Of a stretch of 22,869 nt of DNA, positions 15,486-22,539 are shown piece after piece. The stretch's first letter is position 1. Each line of letters starts with the position of its first letter. Source of the stretch: an uncultured Oscillibacter sp. (GTDB lineage Bacteria > Bacillota > Clostridia > Oscillospirales > Oscillospiraceae); contig UQUC01000032.1 of NCBI GenBank assembly GCA_900544105.1, positions 1 through 22,869 on the forward strand, read 5' to 3'. The notes under the pieces were generated by a model that saw only the letters and a program-made list of their open reading frames with translations, did no database searches and had not been told where the DNA came from. The position numbers were made by a program, and so were the translations under genes.

Positions 15486-16121
15486 TTACTTGTGCAGCAG
15501 GGGAGAGAGGGGCTTGTAGATCAGGAAGCAAAGAACCACGTCCAGCATTCCCTTGAAGAAGGTGAAGGGCATATTGAAGATGGTCAGGCACTTGATGAGA
15601 CTGTCAGAGGAGGGGAGAATGGCCTGATACATACCGATGATGGCATCCAGAGGCAGACCGTAGCACACCACATAGGCGGGATACACCAGGAGGTAGTTGA
15701 AGGGCACAGACAGGACCGCCATCAGCGCAGCGCCGACAACAGCGCCGATCAGAGCGCCCTTGCGGGACTTGTTCCGGGCATAGATGTAACCGGCGGAGAA
15801 GGAAAAGACACTGCCCATCACGAAGTTAAACAGCTCACCCACATAGGCGGAGGAGGTGCCGTGGAGCACGGAGAACAGCAGGTTCTTCAGGAAGGTGACC
15901 ACGATACCGTAGACAGGGCCGAGAGAGAAGGCGGCCAGCAGCTCCGGCAGGTCGGACACGTCCAGCTTTACGAAAGAGGGGATCAGAGCCGGGATAGGGA
16001 ATTCGATGAACATCAGCAGGAAAGCCACACCGGACAGCATTGCGGAAATAGTCAGCTTATGGGTGCGGCTCCGGCTGGCCGCACGGGTGGAGGGGATCGC
16101 ATTGGCATTGGGTTCAGACAT
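15486..16121 (-). CDS. ribU: ECF transporter S component, probably riboflavin (RibU-like)
   Basis: S components bind a vitamin in the membrane and work with the shared EcfA/EcfA'/EcfT module, which is not in this window. The 211-residue protein has a short polar N-terminus and six predicted membrane helices from about residue 27 on. It shows FIEFPIPALIPSFVKLDVSDLPELLAA-type sequence in the first helices (residues about 35-60), typical of RibU/ThiT-like S components, and ends in a short basic tail. The start at 16121 follows AAGGAG; the longer frame runs back into the riboswitch and is rejected. An FMN riboswitch directly upstream is the main evidence for riboflavin as substrate. It is a single-gene transcription unit with its own terminator. 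Confidence 0.9.
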   Translation of the reverse strand: MSEPNANAIPSTRAASRSRTHKLTISAMLSGVAFLLMFIEFPIPALIPSFVKLDVSDLPELLAAFSLGPVYGIVVTFLKNLLFSVLHGTSSAYVGELFNFVMGSVFSFSAGYIYARNKSRKGALIGAVVGAALMAVLSVPFNYLLVYPAYVVCYGLPLDAIIGMYQAILPSSDSLIKCLTIFNMPFTFFKGMLDVVLCFLIYKPLSPLLHK

Positions 16122-16189
16122 AAAAAATACACTCCTTTTTTCATTTGAAAACACCCTGGATGCTTTGACTTCTCCAAGGTGAACAAACG

Positions 16190-16223
16190 AAAAAGGAGCG
16201 CGCACAAAACGCACGGCTTTCCC
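16190..16223 (-). terminator. Possible attenuator hairpin of the FMN riboswitch
   Basis: Between the riboswitch and the ribU start the minus strand can form an imperfect GC-rich hairpin (roughly 16195-16223, arms GGA..GC.GTGC and GCGC GC TCC) followed by five T (16190-16194). This fits a transcription-termination expression platform, but the stem has bulges and I could not fold it. Confidence 0.45.
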
Positions 16224-16229
16224 GTACTC

Positions 16230-16346
16230 ATCTTCTTCCATCCAGACTATAACTGTTGGTCCCGGAGTTTCACCGAGTCAGCGGACACCGAAGTATCCGG
16301 TCGCGGACTTTACCGCCAGTGGGGAATCACACCCCGCCCTGAAGAC
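16230..16346 (-). ncRNA. FMN riboswitch (RFN element)
   Basis: The minus strand carries the conserved RFN blocks in order: AGGGCGGGGTG, ATTCCCCACTGGCGGTAAAG, a short variable stem with TTCG loop, CGGTGAAACTCCGGGACC, and ACAGTTATAGTCTGGATG followed by GAAGAAGAT, which pairs with GTCTTC at the 5' end (P1). It binds FMN and switches off the downstream gene when flavin is plentiful. A promoter stands just upstream and the ribU-like gene 109 bases downstream. Confidence 0.96.
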
Positions 16347-16374
16347 AAAGATTCAGTTGTTTTCTTCGGATGAT

Positions 16375-16403
16375 AGTATACGACAGAAGAAACGAAAATG
16401 CAA
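16375..16403 (-). promoter_or_regulatory. Sigma-A promoter of the riboswitch-ribU transcript
   Basis: On the minus strand TTGCAT (16398-16403), 17 bases, TATACT (16375-16380). It is divergent from, and only 15 bases away from, the promoter of the SLOG gene. Confidence 0.8.
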
Positions 16404-16417
16404 CCCCAATTTTAGAC

Positions 16418-16446
16418 TTTACAAAAAAGAACAGATGTTCTATAAT
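16418..16446 (+). promoter_or_regulatory. Sigma-A promoter of the SLOG gene
   Basis: TTTACA (16418-16423), 17 bases, TATAAT (16441-16446). The predicted transcript starts about 23 bases before the ATG, so its leader is little more than the ribosome site GAGGAGGTGAGGAG. Confidence 0.82.
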
Positions 16447-16475
16447 CAAAACGATACTCTTGAGGAGGTGAGGAG

Positions 16476-16985
16476 ATGCCTGCCAGACAAGAATCCTGCT
16501 GCTTTACCGGGCACAGACCCGCAAAGCTGCCGTGGGGCTACAATGAGAGCGACCCTCGCTGTGTCAGGCTGAAGGAGCGGATCGCCGATGCGGTGCTGCT
16601 GGCCTATCAGGAGGGGTACCGGCATTTTCTCTGCGGCATGGCCCAGGGCTGCGACCTCTATTTCTGTGAGGCGGTGCTGGCCCTGCGGGAGCGTTATCCG
16701 GAGGTCACTGTGGAGGCCGCCATTCCCTGTCCCACGCAGGCGGACGCCTGGCCGGAGGCAGAACGGGATCGCTACCGGGAATTGGTTGCCCGGTGCGATA
16801 TGGAGACTATGGTCTCCGACACCTATTCTTCCACCTGTATGCAGCGGCGGGACCGCTACATGGTGGATCACGCCATGCTGCTCATCGCCGCCTTTGACGG
16901 CACCGCCGGCGGGACCCGCTACACGGTTGGATACGCCCTGCGGCGGGGGATCGAGATTTTTGATGTGTCGATCCCCACGGAATAG
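16476..16985 (+). CDS. SLOG-family protein (DUF1273 / YpsA-like)
   Basis: The 169-residue protein has the marks of the YpsA-type SLOG (Rossmann-like nucleotide-binding) family: CCFTGHRPAKLPWG at 8-21, GMAQGCDLYFCEAVL at 54-68 and the glycine-rich DGTAGGTRYTVGYALRRGIEIF at 141-162. SLOG domains bind nucleotide-derived ligands; YpsA in Bacillus has been linked to cell division and oxidative stress, but its reaction is not established. Here it is a single gene with a strong promoter and very strong ribosome site, convergent with the HAD gene 18 bases away and without a visible terminator between them. There is no linked effector gene that would suggest a defence role; it looks like the housekeeping version. 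Confidence 0.88.
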   Translation: MPARQESCCFTGHRPAKLPWGYNESDPRCVRLKERIADAVLLAYQEGYRHFLCGMAQGCDLYFCEAVLALRERYPEVTVEAAIPCPTQADAWPEAERDRYRELVARCDMETMVSDTYSSTCMQRRDRYMVDHAMLLIAAFDGTAGGTRYTVGYALRRGIEIFDVSIPTE

Positions 16986-17003
16986 CTGTAAAATAGAAAT
17001 GCT

Positions 17004-17693
17004 TTACTGCATAGATGCCAGAAGGGGAAACAGCTCTGAAAGAGCGCGAATGGTATGGCTCGGCTGGATATCCGCCCTAGGTTCCTTCCCGTGAGGGTTG
17101 AACCAGACGGTACAAAGCCCGGCGTTCGATCCACCCCGGATATCGGAAGTCAGACTGTCGCCCACCATGACGGTTTCCTCTAGCCGGAAGCCAGGAATGG
17201 TGGCGAAGCAGGCGTCGAAAAACGCCTTAGAGGGCTTGTCGGCACCCATTTCCTCCGAAATGAAAATGCCTTTGAAATAGGGGCGCAGTCCGGCGTCATC
17301 CAACCGGGGATTCTGGACGGCGGCAGCCCCGTTGGAGGCGAGGTACAGGTCATACCGGGAGGAGAGATTCTTCAAAAGCTGCTCCGCACCGGGCATGAAG
17401 TCATGCTGGCGGGAGAGCAATACCTCATACCGCTCGCTGATGGCCTTGCCGCTGTGGTCAACGTCCAGTTCCCGGAACAACTGCTCAAAGCGCTGCACCA
17501 GGACCTCGTCCCGGGTGAGGCGTCCTTCCTCCAGTAACTCCCAGTGGGCAGTGTTGATGATGTGGTAGCGGTCCAGAATGGCCTCAGTTGGCTCAATGCC
17601 CGCCTCCCGCAGCGCTTGGGAAAGGGCCTTGGCCTCCCCAGCGGTAAAATTCAAAATGGTGTCGTCCAGATCCAAAAAGATATTCTTCAGCAT
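17004..17693 (-). CDS. HAD-superfamily hydrolase, YjjG/YfnB-like nucleotidase
   Basis: Cytosolic HAD phosphatase of 229 residues. Motif I is FLDLDDT with nucleophile Asp8 and acid Asp10, motif II is Ser120 in LASNG, motif III is Lys153 (GADKPSKAFF) and motif IV is GDSLTSD with Asp179 and Asp184. A helical cap occupies about residues 15-100. The GADKPSKAFFDACF and GDSLTSDIRGG stretches resemble the YjjG/YfnB group, which removes phosphate from (non-canonical) pyrimidine nucleoside monophosphates; the exact substrate cannot be read here. ATG at 17693 follows GGAGGAG. It is divergent from the XRE regulator and convergent with the SLOG gene. Confidence 0.87.
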   Translation of the reverse strand: MLKNIFLDLDDTILNFTAGEAKALSQALREAGIEPTEAILDRYHIINTAHWELLEEGRLTRDEVLVQRFEQLFRELDVDHSGKAISERYEVLLSRQHDFMPGAEQLLKNLSSRYDLYLASNGAAAVQNPRLDDAGLRPYFKGIFISEEMGADKPSKAFFDACFATIPGFRLEETVMVGDSLTSDIRGGSNAGLCTVWFNPHGKEPRADIQPSHTIRALSELFPLLASMQ

Positions 17694-17729
17694 GGCGGTT
17701 TCTCCTCCAACAGGTGAATTTCTGTGGCC

Positions 17730-17758
17730 AGTTTACCGGATTTCAACGGATTTCGCAA
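17730..17758 (-). promoter_or_regulatory. Probable promoter of the HAD gene, with a direct repeat in the spacer
   Basis: On the minus strand TTGCGA (17753-17758), 17 bases, TAAACT (17730-17735). The plus strand of the same stretch holds CGGATTTC twice (17737-17744 and 17747-17754), 10 bp apart, which could be an operator for the divergent XRE protein. Confidence 0.45.
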
Positions 17759-17865
17759 GATTTTTTTCAAATGTTGCGTTTGGTTGCGGCCATGGAACCG
17801 TGCCGTGGTGGACTTGCCCGGCGCTTTTTGGTAAAATTGGGGCAGAAGCAAGGGAGGAATTGCCT

Positions 17866-18468
17866 ATGAATTTTTCGGAAAAGTTGATTCGCCTGCGGAA
17901 GCGGGAAGGCATCAGTCAGGAGGAGCTGGCATCGTATTTGGAGGTTTCCAGGCAGGCTGTGTCCCGCTGGGAACAGGGCACGGCTCTGCCCGATGCGGGG
18001 AACCTCCTAAAGCTGCGGCAGCGCTTCGGTGTCAGCGTGGATTGGCTACTGGAGGATGCCCAAGGCTGGGAAAATCTGACAGACAGCGCTCCGGCTGCCG
18101 ACAAAGACGGAGGAGTCGCCCCGTTGCCAAAGCTGCGGAAGAGCGTGCTGCCATGGGCCATCCCGCTGGGGGTATCCGGCTTCGGCTTGCTGCTGCTTGG
18201 AATTTTCTCGTCGGTATTCCCGGCGGAATATATGGTTGCGTCCACAGTGATCGCGGGAAATCAGGAGCCGGCGGACCGGATCTATCGCGGTCTGGCAGGC
18301 TTTTTGAAGTGCAACAACTTAGAGTGGCTGTTCCGGCTGTGTCTGGTCATCGCCATCGGCTCGCTGCTGGCGGGCCTGTGGCAAAAGGGCATGATGAAGC
18401 GGTTTGAAGACGCCGTGGATCACAAGCTGGATGAACTGGGGAAGAAGAACCGGGACGCATCCGCATAA
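17866..18468 (+). CDS. XRE-family regulator with a two-helix membrane tail
   Basis: The 200-residue protein has an N-terminal Cro/C1-type helix-turn-helix (about 5-60, ISQEELASYLEVSRQAVSRWEQG with the usual LRQRFGVSVDWLLE end). A short polar linker follows, then two hydrophobic segments (about 95-117 and 154-172) that are probably membrane helices, and a Lys/Asp-rich tail. This layout is common in Firmicutes and suggests a DNA-binding protein tethered to the membrane that senses something there. The ATG at 17866 follows AGGGAGG; a longer frame starting further upstream crosses the divergent promoter and is rejected. A weak promoter (TGGACT, 17 bases, TAAAAT at 17832-17837) is possible. Target genes are unknown. 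Confidence 0.85.
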   Translation: MNFSEKLIRLRKREGISQEELASYLEVSRQAVSRWEQGTALPDAGNLLKLRQRFGVSVDWLLEDAQGWENLTDSAPAADKDGGVAPLPKLRKSVLPWAIPLGVSGFGLLLLGIFSSVFPAEYMVASTVIAGNQEPADRIYRGLAGFLKCNNLEWLFRLCLVIAIGSLLAGLWQKGMMKRFEDAVDHKLDELGKKNRDASA

Positions 18469-18471
18469 GCA

Positions 18472-18500
18472 TTGACTTCCGTCCCGTTTCCGCGTATCAT
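18472..18500 (+). promoter_or_regulatory. Sigma-A promoter of the histidine phosphatase gene
   Basis: TTGACT (18472-18477), 17 bases, TATCAT (18495-18500), starting three bases after the stop codon of the XRE gene. The phosphatase therefore probably has its own transcript. Confidence 0.7.
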
Positions 18501-18539
18501 AAAAAGGCTATGAACGAAAACGGAAGGGTTTGAAGGACG

Positions 18540-19091
18540 ATGCTGTATATCATGCGCCACGGCAGAACCGTGTGGAATATGGAACACAAGCTGCAGGGGA
18601 AAACGGATGTGCCCCTCAGCGAGGCGGGACGGCCCGTGGTGGAGCAAGCCGCAGCTGCCTACCGGGATACGCACATTGATGTTTGTTACTGTTCGCCGCT
18701 GATCCGGGCCATGGAGACGGCGGAGATCGTGCTGCGGGGACGGGAGATCCCCATCATCACGGACGTCCGGCTGGAGGAGATGGGCTTCGGCATCTGCGAG
18801 GGCACAACGGATTTTCAGGATAACCCGGACAACCCCATCTACCCGCTGTTCGCTGCCCCGGAGACCTATCGGATCCCGGTGGAGGGCGGCGAGAGCCTGG
18901 AGGACCTGTATGCCCGGACGGGGGCATTTTTGAAAGAAGTGATCGAGCCGCAGCTGCGGCAGGGAAAGGACATCCTGATCGTGGGCCACGGTGCCATGAA
19001 CGCGAGCATTGTGTGCCAGATCAAGGGCATCCCCGTGAAGGACTTCTGGAGCGTGAAGATGAAAAACGCGGAGCTGGTGCGGTTGCTTTGA
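18540..19091 (+). CDS. Histidine phosphatase family protein (phosphoglycerate-mutase-like)
   Basis: The 183-residue protein belongs to the branch of the histidine phosphatase superfamily that includes PhoE, GpmB and CobC. It starts MLYIMRHGRTVWN with the catalytic His7 in the RHG motif. It has YCSPLIRAMETAEIVL (the second Arg region), RLEEMGFGICEG with the likely acid residue, and VGHGAMN with the second catalytic His150. It removes phosphate from a small phospho-compound through a phosphohistidine; the substrate cannot be predicted. The ATG at 18540 follows AAGGA. A strong bidirectional terminator closes the gene. Confidence 0.9.
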   Translation: MLYIMRHGRTVWNMEHKLQGKTDVPLSEAGRPVVEQAAAAYRDTHIDVCYCSPLIRAMETAEIVLRGREIPIITDVRLEEMGFGICEGTTDFQDNPDNPIYPLFAAPETYRIPVEGGESLEDLYARTGAFLKEVIEPQLRQGKDILIVGHGAMNASIVCQIKGIPVKDFWSVKMKNAELVRLL

Positions 19092-19128
19092 GCGCCTCCC
19101 TGTGACCGTAGTTTACCTGTACATGACG

Positions 19129-19168
19129 AAAAAGGCCCACCGCATGATTCATGCGGCGGGCCTTTTCT
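19129..19168. terminator. Bidirectional terminator between the phosphatase gene and ygfK
   Basis: Stem AAAAGGCCCACCGCAT (left, from 19130) against ATGCGGCGGGCCTTTT (right), one mismatch and a short loop. The plus strand continues TTTTCTTC and the minus strand TTTTTCGTC, so it can serve both converging units. The ~110 bases from here to the ygfK stop codon hold no other feature I can see. Confidence 0.9.
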
Positions 19169-19274
19169 TCGTATCGGTCAGTTAGAGAAAGTGAAAATGC
19201 GGTGTTTAGCTGTAAAGTATATCTACTTGTAAATTGTTTGCTCGCAAGGAGAATCACTGCTTATTTCTGAAAAA

Positions 19275-22226
19275 TTACAGCAGATAGGCGTAGTCCTTCA
19301 AAACCGTCAGGATGAAGGTTTCTACGTCAGTGGGAAGCTGATTCTGTCCGTCCAGATCGGCCTCAAAGACCTTACTGTCCAGCCGCACCAGGACCTTACG
19401 GCCCTCCAACGGCAGGAAGCCCTGATTCTCCGTGCTCTCGTCGAAGCCCTCGCGGGTCAGGAACAGGGTGAACTTGTTCCGGTAGGGAGCGGAGTCGTAG
19501 GGGCAGAACACGGCGCAGTTGCCGCACTCATTGCACATCCGGTCCATATGGAGGATCTCGTGCCGGCCGTCCGGCAGCGTGATGACCACGTTGGCCCGGT
19601 TGGGGCAGACGTCGGCGCAGACCTGGCAGACGGTGTTGCAGTGCAGGCAGCGCTCTCCCTCACACCCGGCCTTGGGCGGGCAAAGGACACCCTTCCGAGC
19701 GATGGCCTCATCCCGGGTGACGTGAGCGTCATCGGGGATAGCAACGCTGCGGACGCTGCCGATGACGGCATTGGCGAAATACTGCGCGTCGGCAATGCCT
19801 TCCACCACGGTGGCGGGGCCGCGCATGGCGTCGCCGCCCACAAAGACGTTTTCCAGATTGGTGCGGAATTCGGGGATGCCCTTGGCGTTGACCTCGATGC
19901 CGTTGGCGGTGAACAGGTCGCTGTCCACTCGCTCGCCCACGGCGGCGATCACCGTATCGCAGTCGATCTCAGTAAATTCCCCGGTGGGGACGGGGCTGCG
20001 GCGGCCCTTTTCATCGGGATCGCCCAGCTTCATGATCTCGCATTTCAGCTTGCCGTTGGCCTGCTCCACAGGAGCCACCAGCTCCAGGAACCGGACGCCG
20101 TCCTCTACGGCCAACTCCAGCTCCTCCACGTCGGCAGGCATATACTTCTTCGTCCGGCGGTAGACCAGTGTGGAGGTCTTGGCCCCGGCACGGAGAGCAG
20201 CGCGGGCCGCGTCCATGGCGGTGTTGCCGCCGCCCACCACGGCTACATGGCCCAGAGAGACGTCCTTCCCGGCCTTCAGGTCATGGAGCCACTGGATCAC
20301 CGGCACCACATTGCCGGAAATGTCCAGCTTACCGGCCTTGCCCGCGCCCACGGCGAAGAAGATGTGGGTGTAGCCCATGGCCTTCAGTTCACTGACGGAG
20401 GGGGCGGGGGTGTTCAGCTTTACCTCAGCGCCGTAGAACGTCATGAGGGCGATGTCCTTTTCGATGGCCTCCTCGCTGATACGGAAGCCGGGGATCACCA
20501 GCCGGGGCACGCCGCCCAGCTTGTGGCTCTGCTCAAAAATGGTGACGGGGATACCGGCCCGGCCCAGGAAGTAGGCCGCGGCGATGCCGGTGGGACCGCC
20601 GCCGATGATGGCGGCCTTGCGGCCGTCGGTGACAGGCTCCGGCTTTTTCAGAGAGGCCATCAGGTCATCATAGCCCTTCTCCGCCGCGATCAGCTTGGTA
20701 GCCCGGATCTGAACGGGATCGTCGTAGTAGTTCCGGGTGCACTTGGTCTGGCAGCGGTGGGCACAGATGGTGCCGGTGGTGAAGGGGAGGGCGTTCTTCT
20801 CAGTGATCAGGGCCAGCGCCTCGGTGTACTTTTCCTTGCGGCACAGCTCGATATACTCCGGAATATCCTGCCGGATGGGGCAGCCGCCCTCGCAGGGAGC
20901 GGTAAAGCAGTCCATCAGAGGCACCTTTTCCAGCAGTTTCCGCCGGGGCAGAGGTTTGATGTCCTTCAGATGGTACTTGTCCCGTCGGGCGGACAGGGCC
21001 AGCGCGTCGATGCCCAGTACATCCACACCGCCGAAGGGGGCGAAGTCCAGCTTGTCCAGAATTTCGCCGATCTGGGTGAAGCGCTGATAGCCGCCGGGCT
21101 TCAGCTCCGTGGTGGCCATGGTGATGGGCCAGATGCCGCAGGTGAACAGCTTGTCGATGTTGAAGGCATCGGCGCCGCCGGCGTAAGACAGCCGCAGCTT
21201 GCCGTCAAATTCCCGGCTCAGCCGTGCGGCCATGGTGGTGGTCAGAGGGAACAGGCTCTTGCCAGCCATGTACATTTCCTCGCTGGGCAGTTCTCCGGCC
21301 TTTACGTCCACGGGGAAGGTGTTGCTCAGCTTGAGACCGAATTCCAGCCCTCGGTCCGCAGCCAGCTTTTCCAGCCGGTGGAACATGGGGACGGCGTCCT
21401 TGTATTGCAGATCTTCCTTGAAGTGGTGGTCATCGAAGGCGATATAGTCATAGCCCATTTCATCCAGAATGGAGCGGGCGGTCTCATAGCCCAGCAGAGT
21501 GGGGTTGCACTTGACGAAGGTGTGCAGCCCCTTTTCCTCGATAAGATAGGTGGCGATGCGTTCGATCTCCTCCGGCGGGCAGCCGTGGAGGGTGGAAAGG
21601 GTCACGGAGCGGGAAACTCTGGGGGAAATGCCGTCAATAAACGCGCTCTCCGCCGGGAACAGTTCATGGAGGACGGCGATGCACTCCTTAAAAATGGGCG
21701 TTTCAGCGGCATTCATCATGCCGTTCAGGAAGGTGTCCACCTTCTCGCCCTTGACGCCCTCCAGATCGTAGCCTACGGACATATTGAACACAAAGCCGTT
21801 GGGATCGCCCAGACCGTACAGCTTGGACATGATCTTGCAGGCGCACCACGCCTTCACGTATTCCTCAAAGGCCTGAGGGACGGTCAGCTCCGTGGACCAC
21901 TCGCAGTTGTAGCACTCATCCTCTGCCAGAATACAGGGGCGGTTGATACAGGCGGCCAGCTCCGCACCGTCCATCTTCTGAACGGTTTTCAGCTCAAAGA
22001 ACCGGGCACCGCCGAAGTAGCCCGCCACGATGTTCTGGGCCAGCTGGGTGTTGGGGCCAGCGGCGGGGCCGAAGGGCGTTTCAATGGTCTCCCCGAAAAT
22101 GGGCAGGGTCTTACCACTGGGGTGGAAGGGGCGATGGACGCCGAACACGGAACCTTCCCGGTCATGTTCCGCAACGATCCAGGTCATTAACTGCCGGAAG
22201 GAAATGGGGGTCATTAACTCAGACAT
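19275..22226 (-). CDS. ygfK: YgfK-type iron-sulfur flavoprotein (putative selenate reductase subunit / purine-cluster oxidoreductase)
   Basis: The 983-residue cytosolic redox protein is close to the family's ~1000. The N-terminal ~430 residues form a dihydroorotate/dihydropyrimidine-dehydrogenase-like barrel (TPFGPAAGPNTQLAQNIVAGYFGGARFFELKT; HGCPPEEIERIATYL). Next come GltD-like iron-sulfur cysteines (440, 445, 449; 488, 492, 496), an FAD-binding GGGPTG (542-547) and an NAD(P)-binding GGGNTAMDAAR (665-675). The C-terminus has ferredoxin motifs (Cys 860, 863, 867, 870, 874; Cys 898, 901, 904, 908). This layout resembles glutamate-synthase small subunit and dihydropyrimidine dehydrogenase and suggests NAD(P)H-driven reduction of a purine- or pyrimidine-like ring. 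E. coli ygfK was named from a selenate-reduction phenotype; the cluster with ssnA is now tied to anaerobic urate/purine breakdown in gut bacteria. ATG at 22226 follows GGAGAGG, 13 bases after a small ORF, in one operon with ssnA. Confidence 0.93.
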   Translation of the reverse strand: MSELMTPISFRQLMTWIVAEHDREGSVFGVHRPFHPSGKTLPIFGETIETPFGPAAGPNTQLAQNIVAGYFGGARFFELKTVQKMDGAELAACINRPCILAEDECYNCEWSTELTVPQAFEEYVKAWCACKIMSKLYGLGDPNGFVFNMSVGYDLEGVKGEKVDTFLNGMMNAAETPIFKECIAVLHELFPAESAFIDGISPRVSRSVTLSTLHGCPPEEIERIATYLIEEKGLHTFVKCNPTLLGYETARSILDEMGYDYIAFDDHHFKEDLQYKDAVPMFHRLEKLAADRGLEFGLKLSNTFPVDVKAGELPSEEMYMAGKSLFPLTTTMAARLSREFDGKLRLSYAGGADAFNIDKLFTCGIWPITMATTELKPGGYQRFTQIGEILDKLDFAPFGGVDVLGIDALALSARRDKYHLKDIKPLPRRKLLEKVPLMDCFTAPCEGGCPIRQDIPEYIELCRKEKYTEALALITEKNALPFTTGTICAHRCQTKCTRNYYDDPVQIRATKLIAAEKGYDDLMASLKKPEPVTDGRKAAIIGGGPTGIAAAYFLGRAGIPVTIFEQSHKLGGVPRLVIPGFRISEEAIEKDIALMTFYGAEVKLNTPAPSVSELKAMGYTHIFFAVGAGKAGKLDISGNVVPVIQWLHDLKAGKDVSLGHVAVVGGGNTAMDAARAALRAGAKTSTLVYRRTKKYMPADVEELELAVEDGVRFLELVAPVEQANGKLKCEIMKLGDPDEKGRRSPVPTGEFTEIDCDTVIAAVGERVDSDLFTANGIEVNAKGIPEFRTNLENVFVGGDAMRGPATVVEGIADAQYFANAVIGSVRSVAIPDDAHVTRDEAIARKGVLCPPKAGCEGERCLHCNTVCQVCADVCPNRANVVITLPDGRHEILHMDRMCNECGNCAVFCPYDSAPYRNKFTLFLTREGFDESTENQGFLPLEGRKVLVRLDSKVFEADLDGQNQLPTDVETFILTVLKDYAYLL

Positions 22227-22239
22227 AGTAAACCTCTCC

Positions 22240-22530
22240 TCATTTAGTAGGGTGTTGTTGATCTAAAAACTCTTTGAATTTTACCCAGTCGCTATAGTGA
22301 ACGCTGGCATGCCCCCGGGGATTCTTTCTGCCAATTTTTTCAAAGTAGGAAATCAGCAGCTTCCGGGCCTGTTCCATGGAACTATCACTCTGGAAGATAT
22401 TTTCAAAGGGCATCCCAATATTATGGCGCTTGGAATAAAAAACCTCACTGGCCATTTCTTCAGGGTGTGCGTATGCGTAATGGGATTTTAAATACTGGAC
22501 GAATTCCGTCTGTTGTTCCGGTATTGCCAT
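22240..22530 (-). CDS. Unrecognised 96-residue protein between ssnA and ygfK
   Basis: I do not recognise this protein. It is soluble, without signal peptide or membrane helix, rich in Lys/Glu/His/aromatic residues, and predicted largely helical. Notable stretches are SKRHNIGMPFENIF (about 33-46) and RKNPRGHASVHYSDWVKF (about 68-85). It is very likely translated: ATG at 22530 follows GAGGAA, which overlaps the ssnA stop codon, and its own stop lies 13 bases before ygfK. By hand count its GC is about 43 %, far below the ~60 % or more of ssnA and ygfK, which points to a later insertion or different origin. No catalytic motif is evident. It may be a small partner of the purine pathway or an unrelated passenger. 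Confidence 0.75.
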   Translation of the reverse strand: MAIPEQQTEFVQYLKSHYAYAHPEEMASEVFYSKRHNIGMPFENIFQSDSSMEQARKLLISYFEKIGRKNPRGHASVHYSDWVKFKEFLDQQHPTK

Positions 22531-22539
22531 GGTAGTTCC

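Noticed and set aside
16122..16241. N-terminal extension of the ribU-like frame
   Set aside because: The extra 40 codons lie in the riboswitch expression platform, and a good ribosome site precedes the ATG at 16121.
16476..16985. SLOG protein as part of a nucleotide-signalling defence system
   Set aside because: No effector (nuclease, TIR, membrane pore) or synthase is next to it; the sequence fits the common YpsA-type housekeeping family.
16588..17094. 168-codon overlapping plus-strand frame within the SLOG gene
   Set aside because: It is a +1 shadow frame, Arg/Pro/Cys-rich, and runs into the convergent HAD gene without a ribosome site.
19548..22190. 880-codon plus-strand open frame opposite ygfK
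   Set aside because: Same artefact as above; ygfK on the minus strand has a full set of cofactor motifs.
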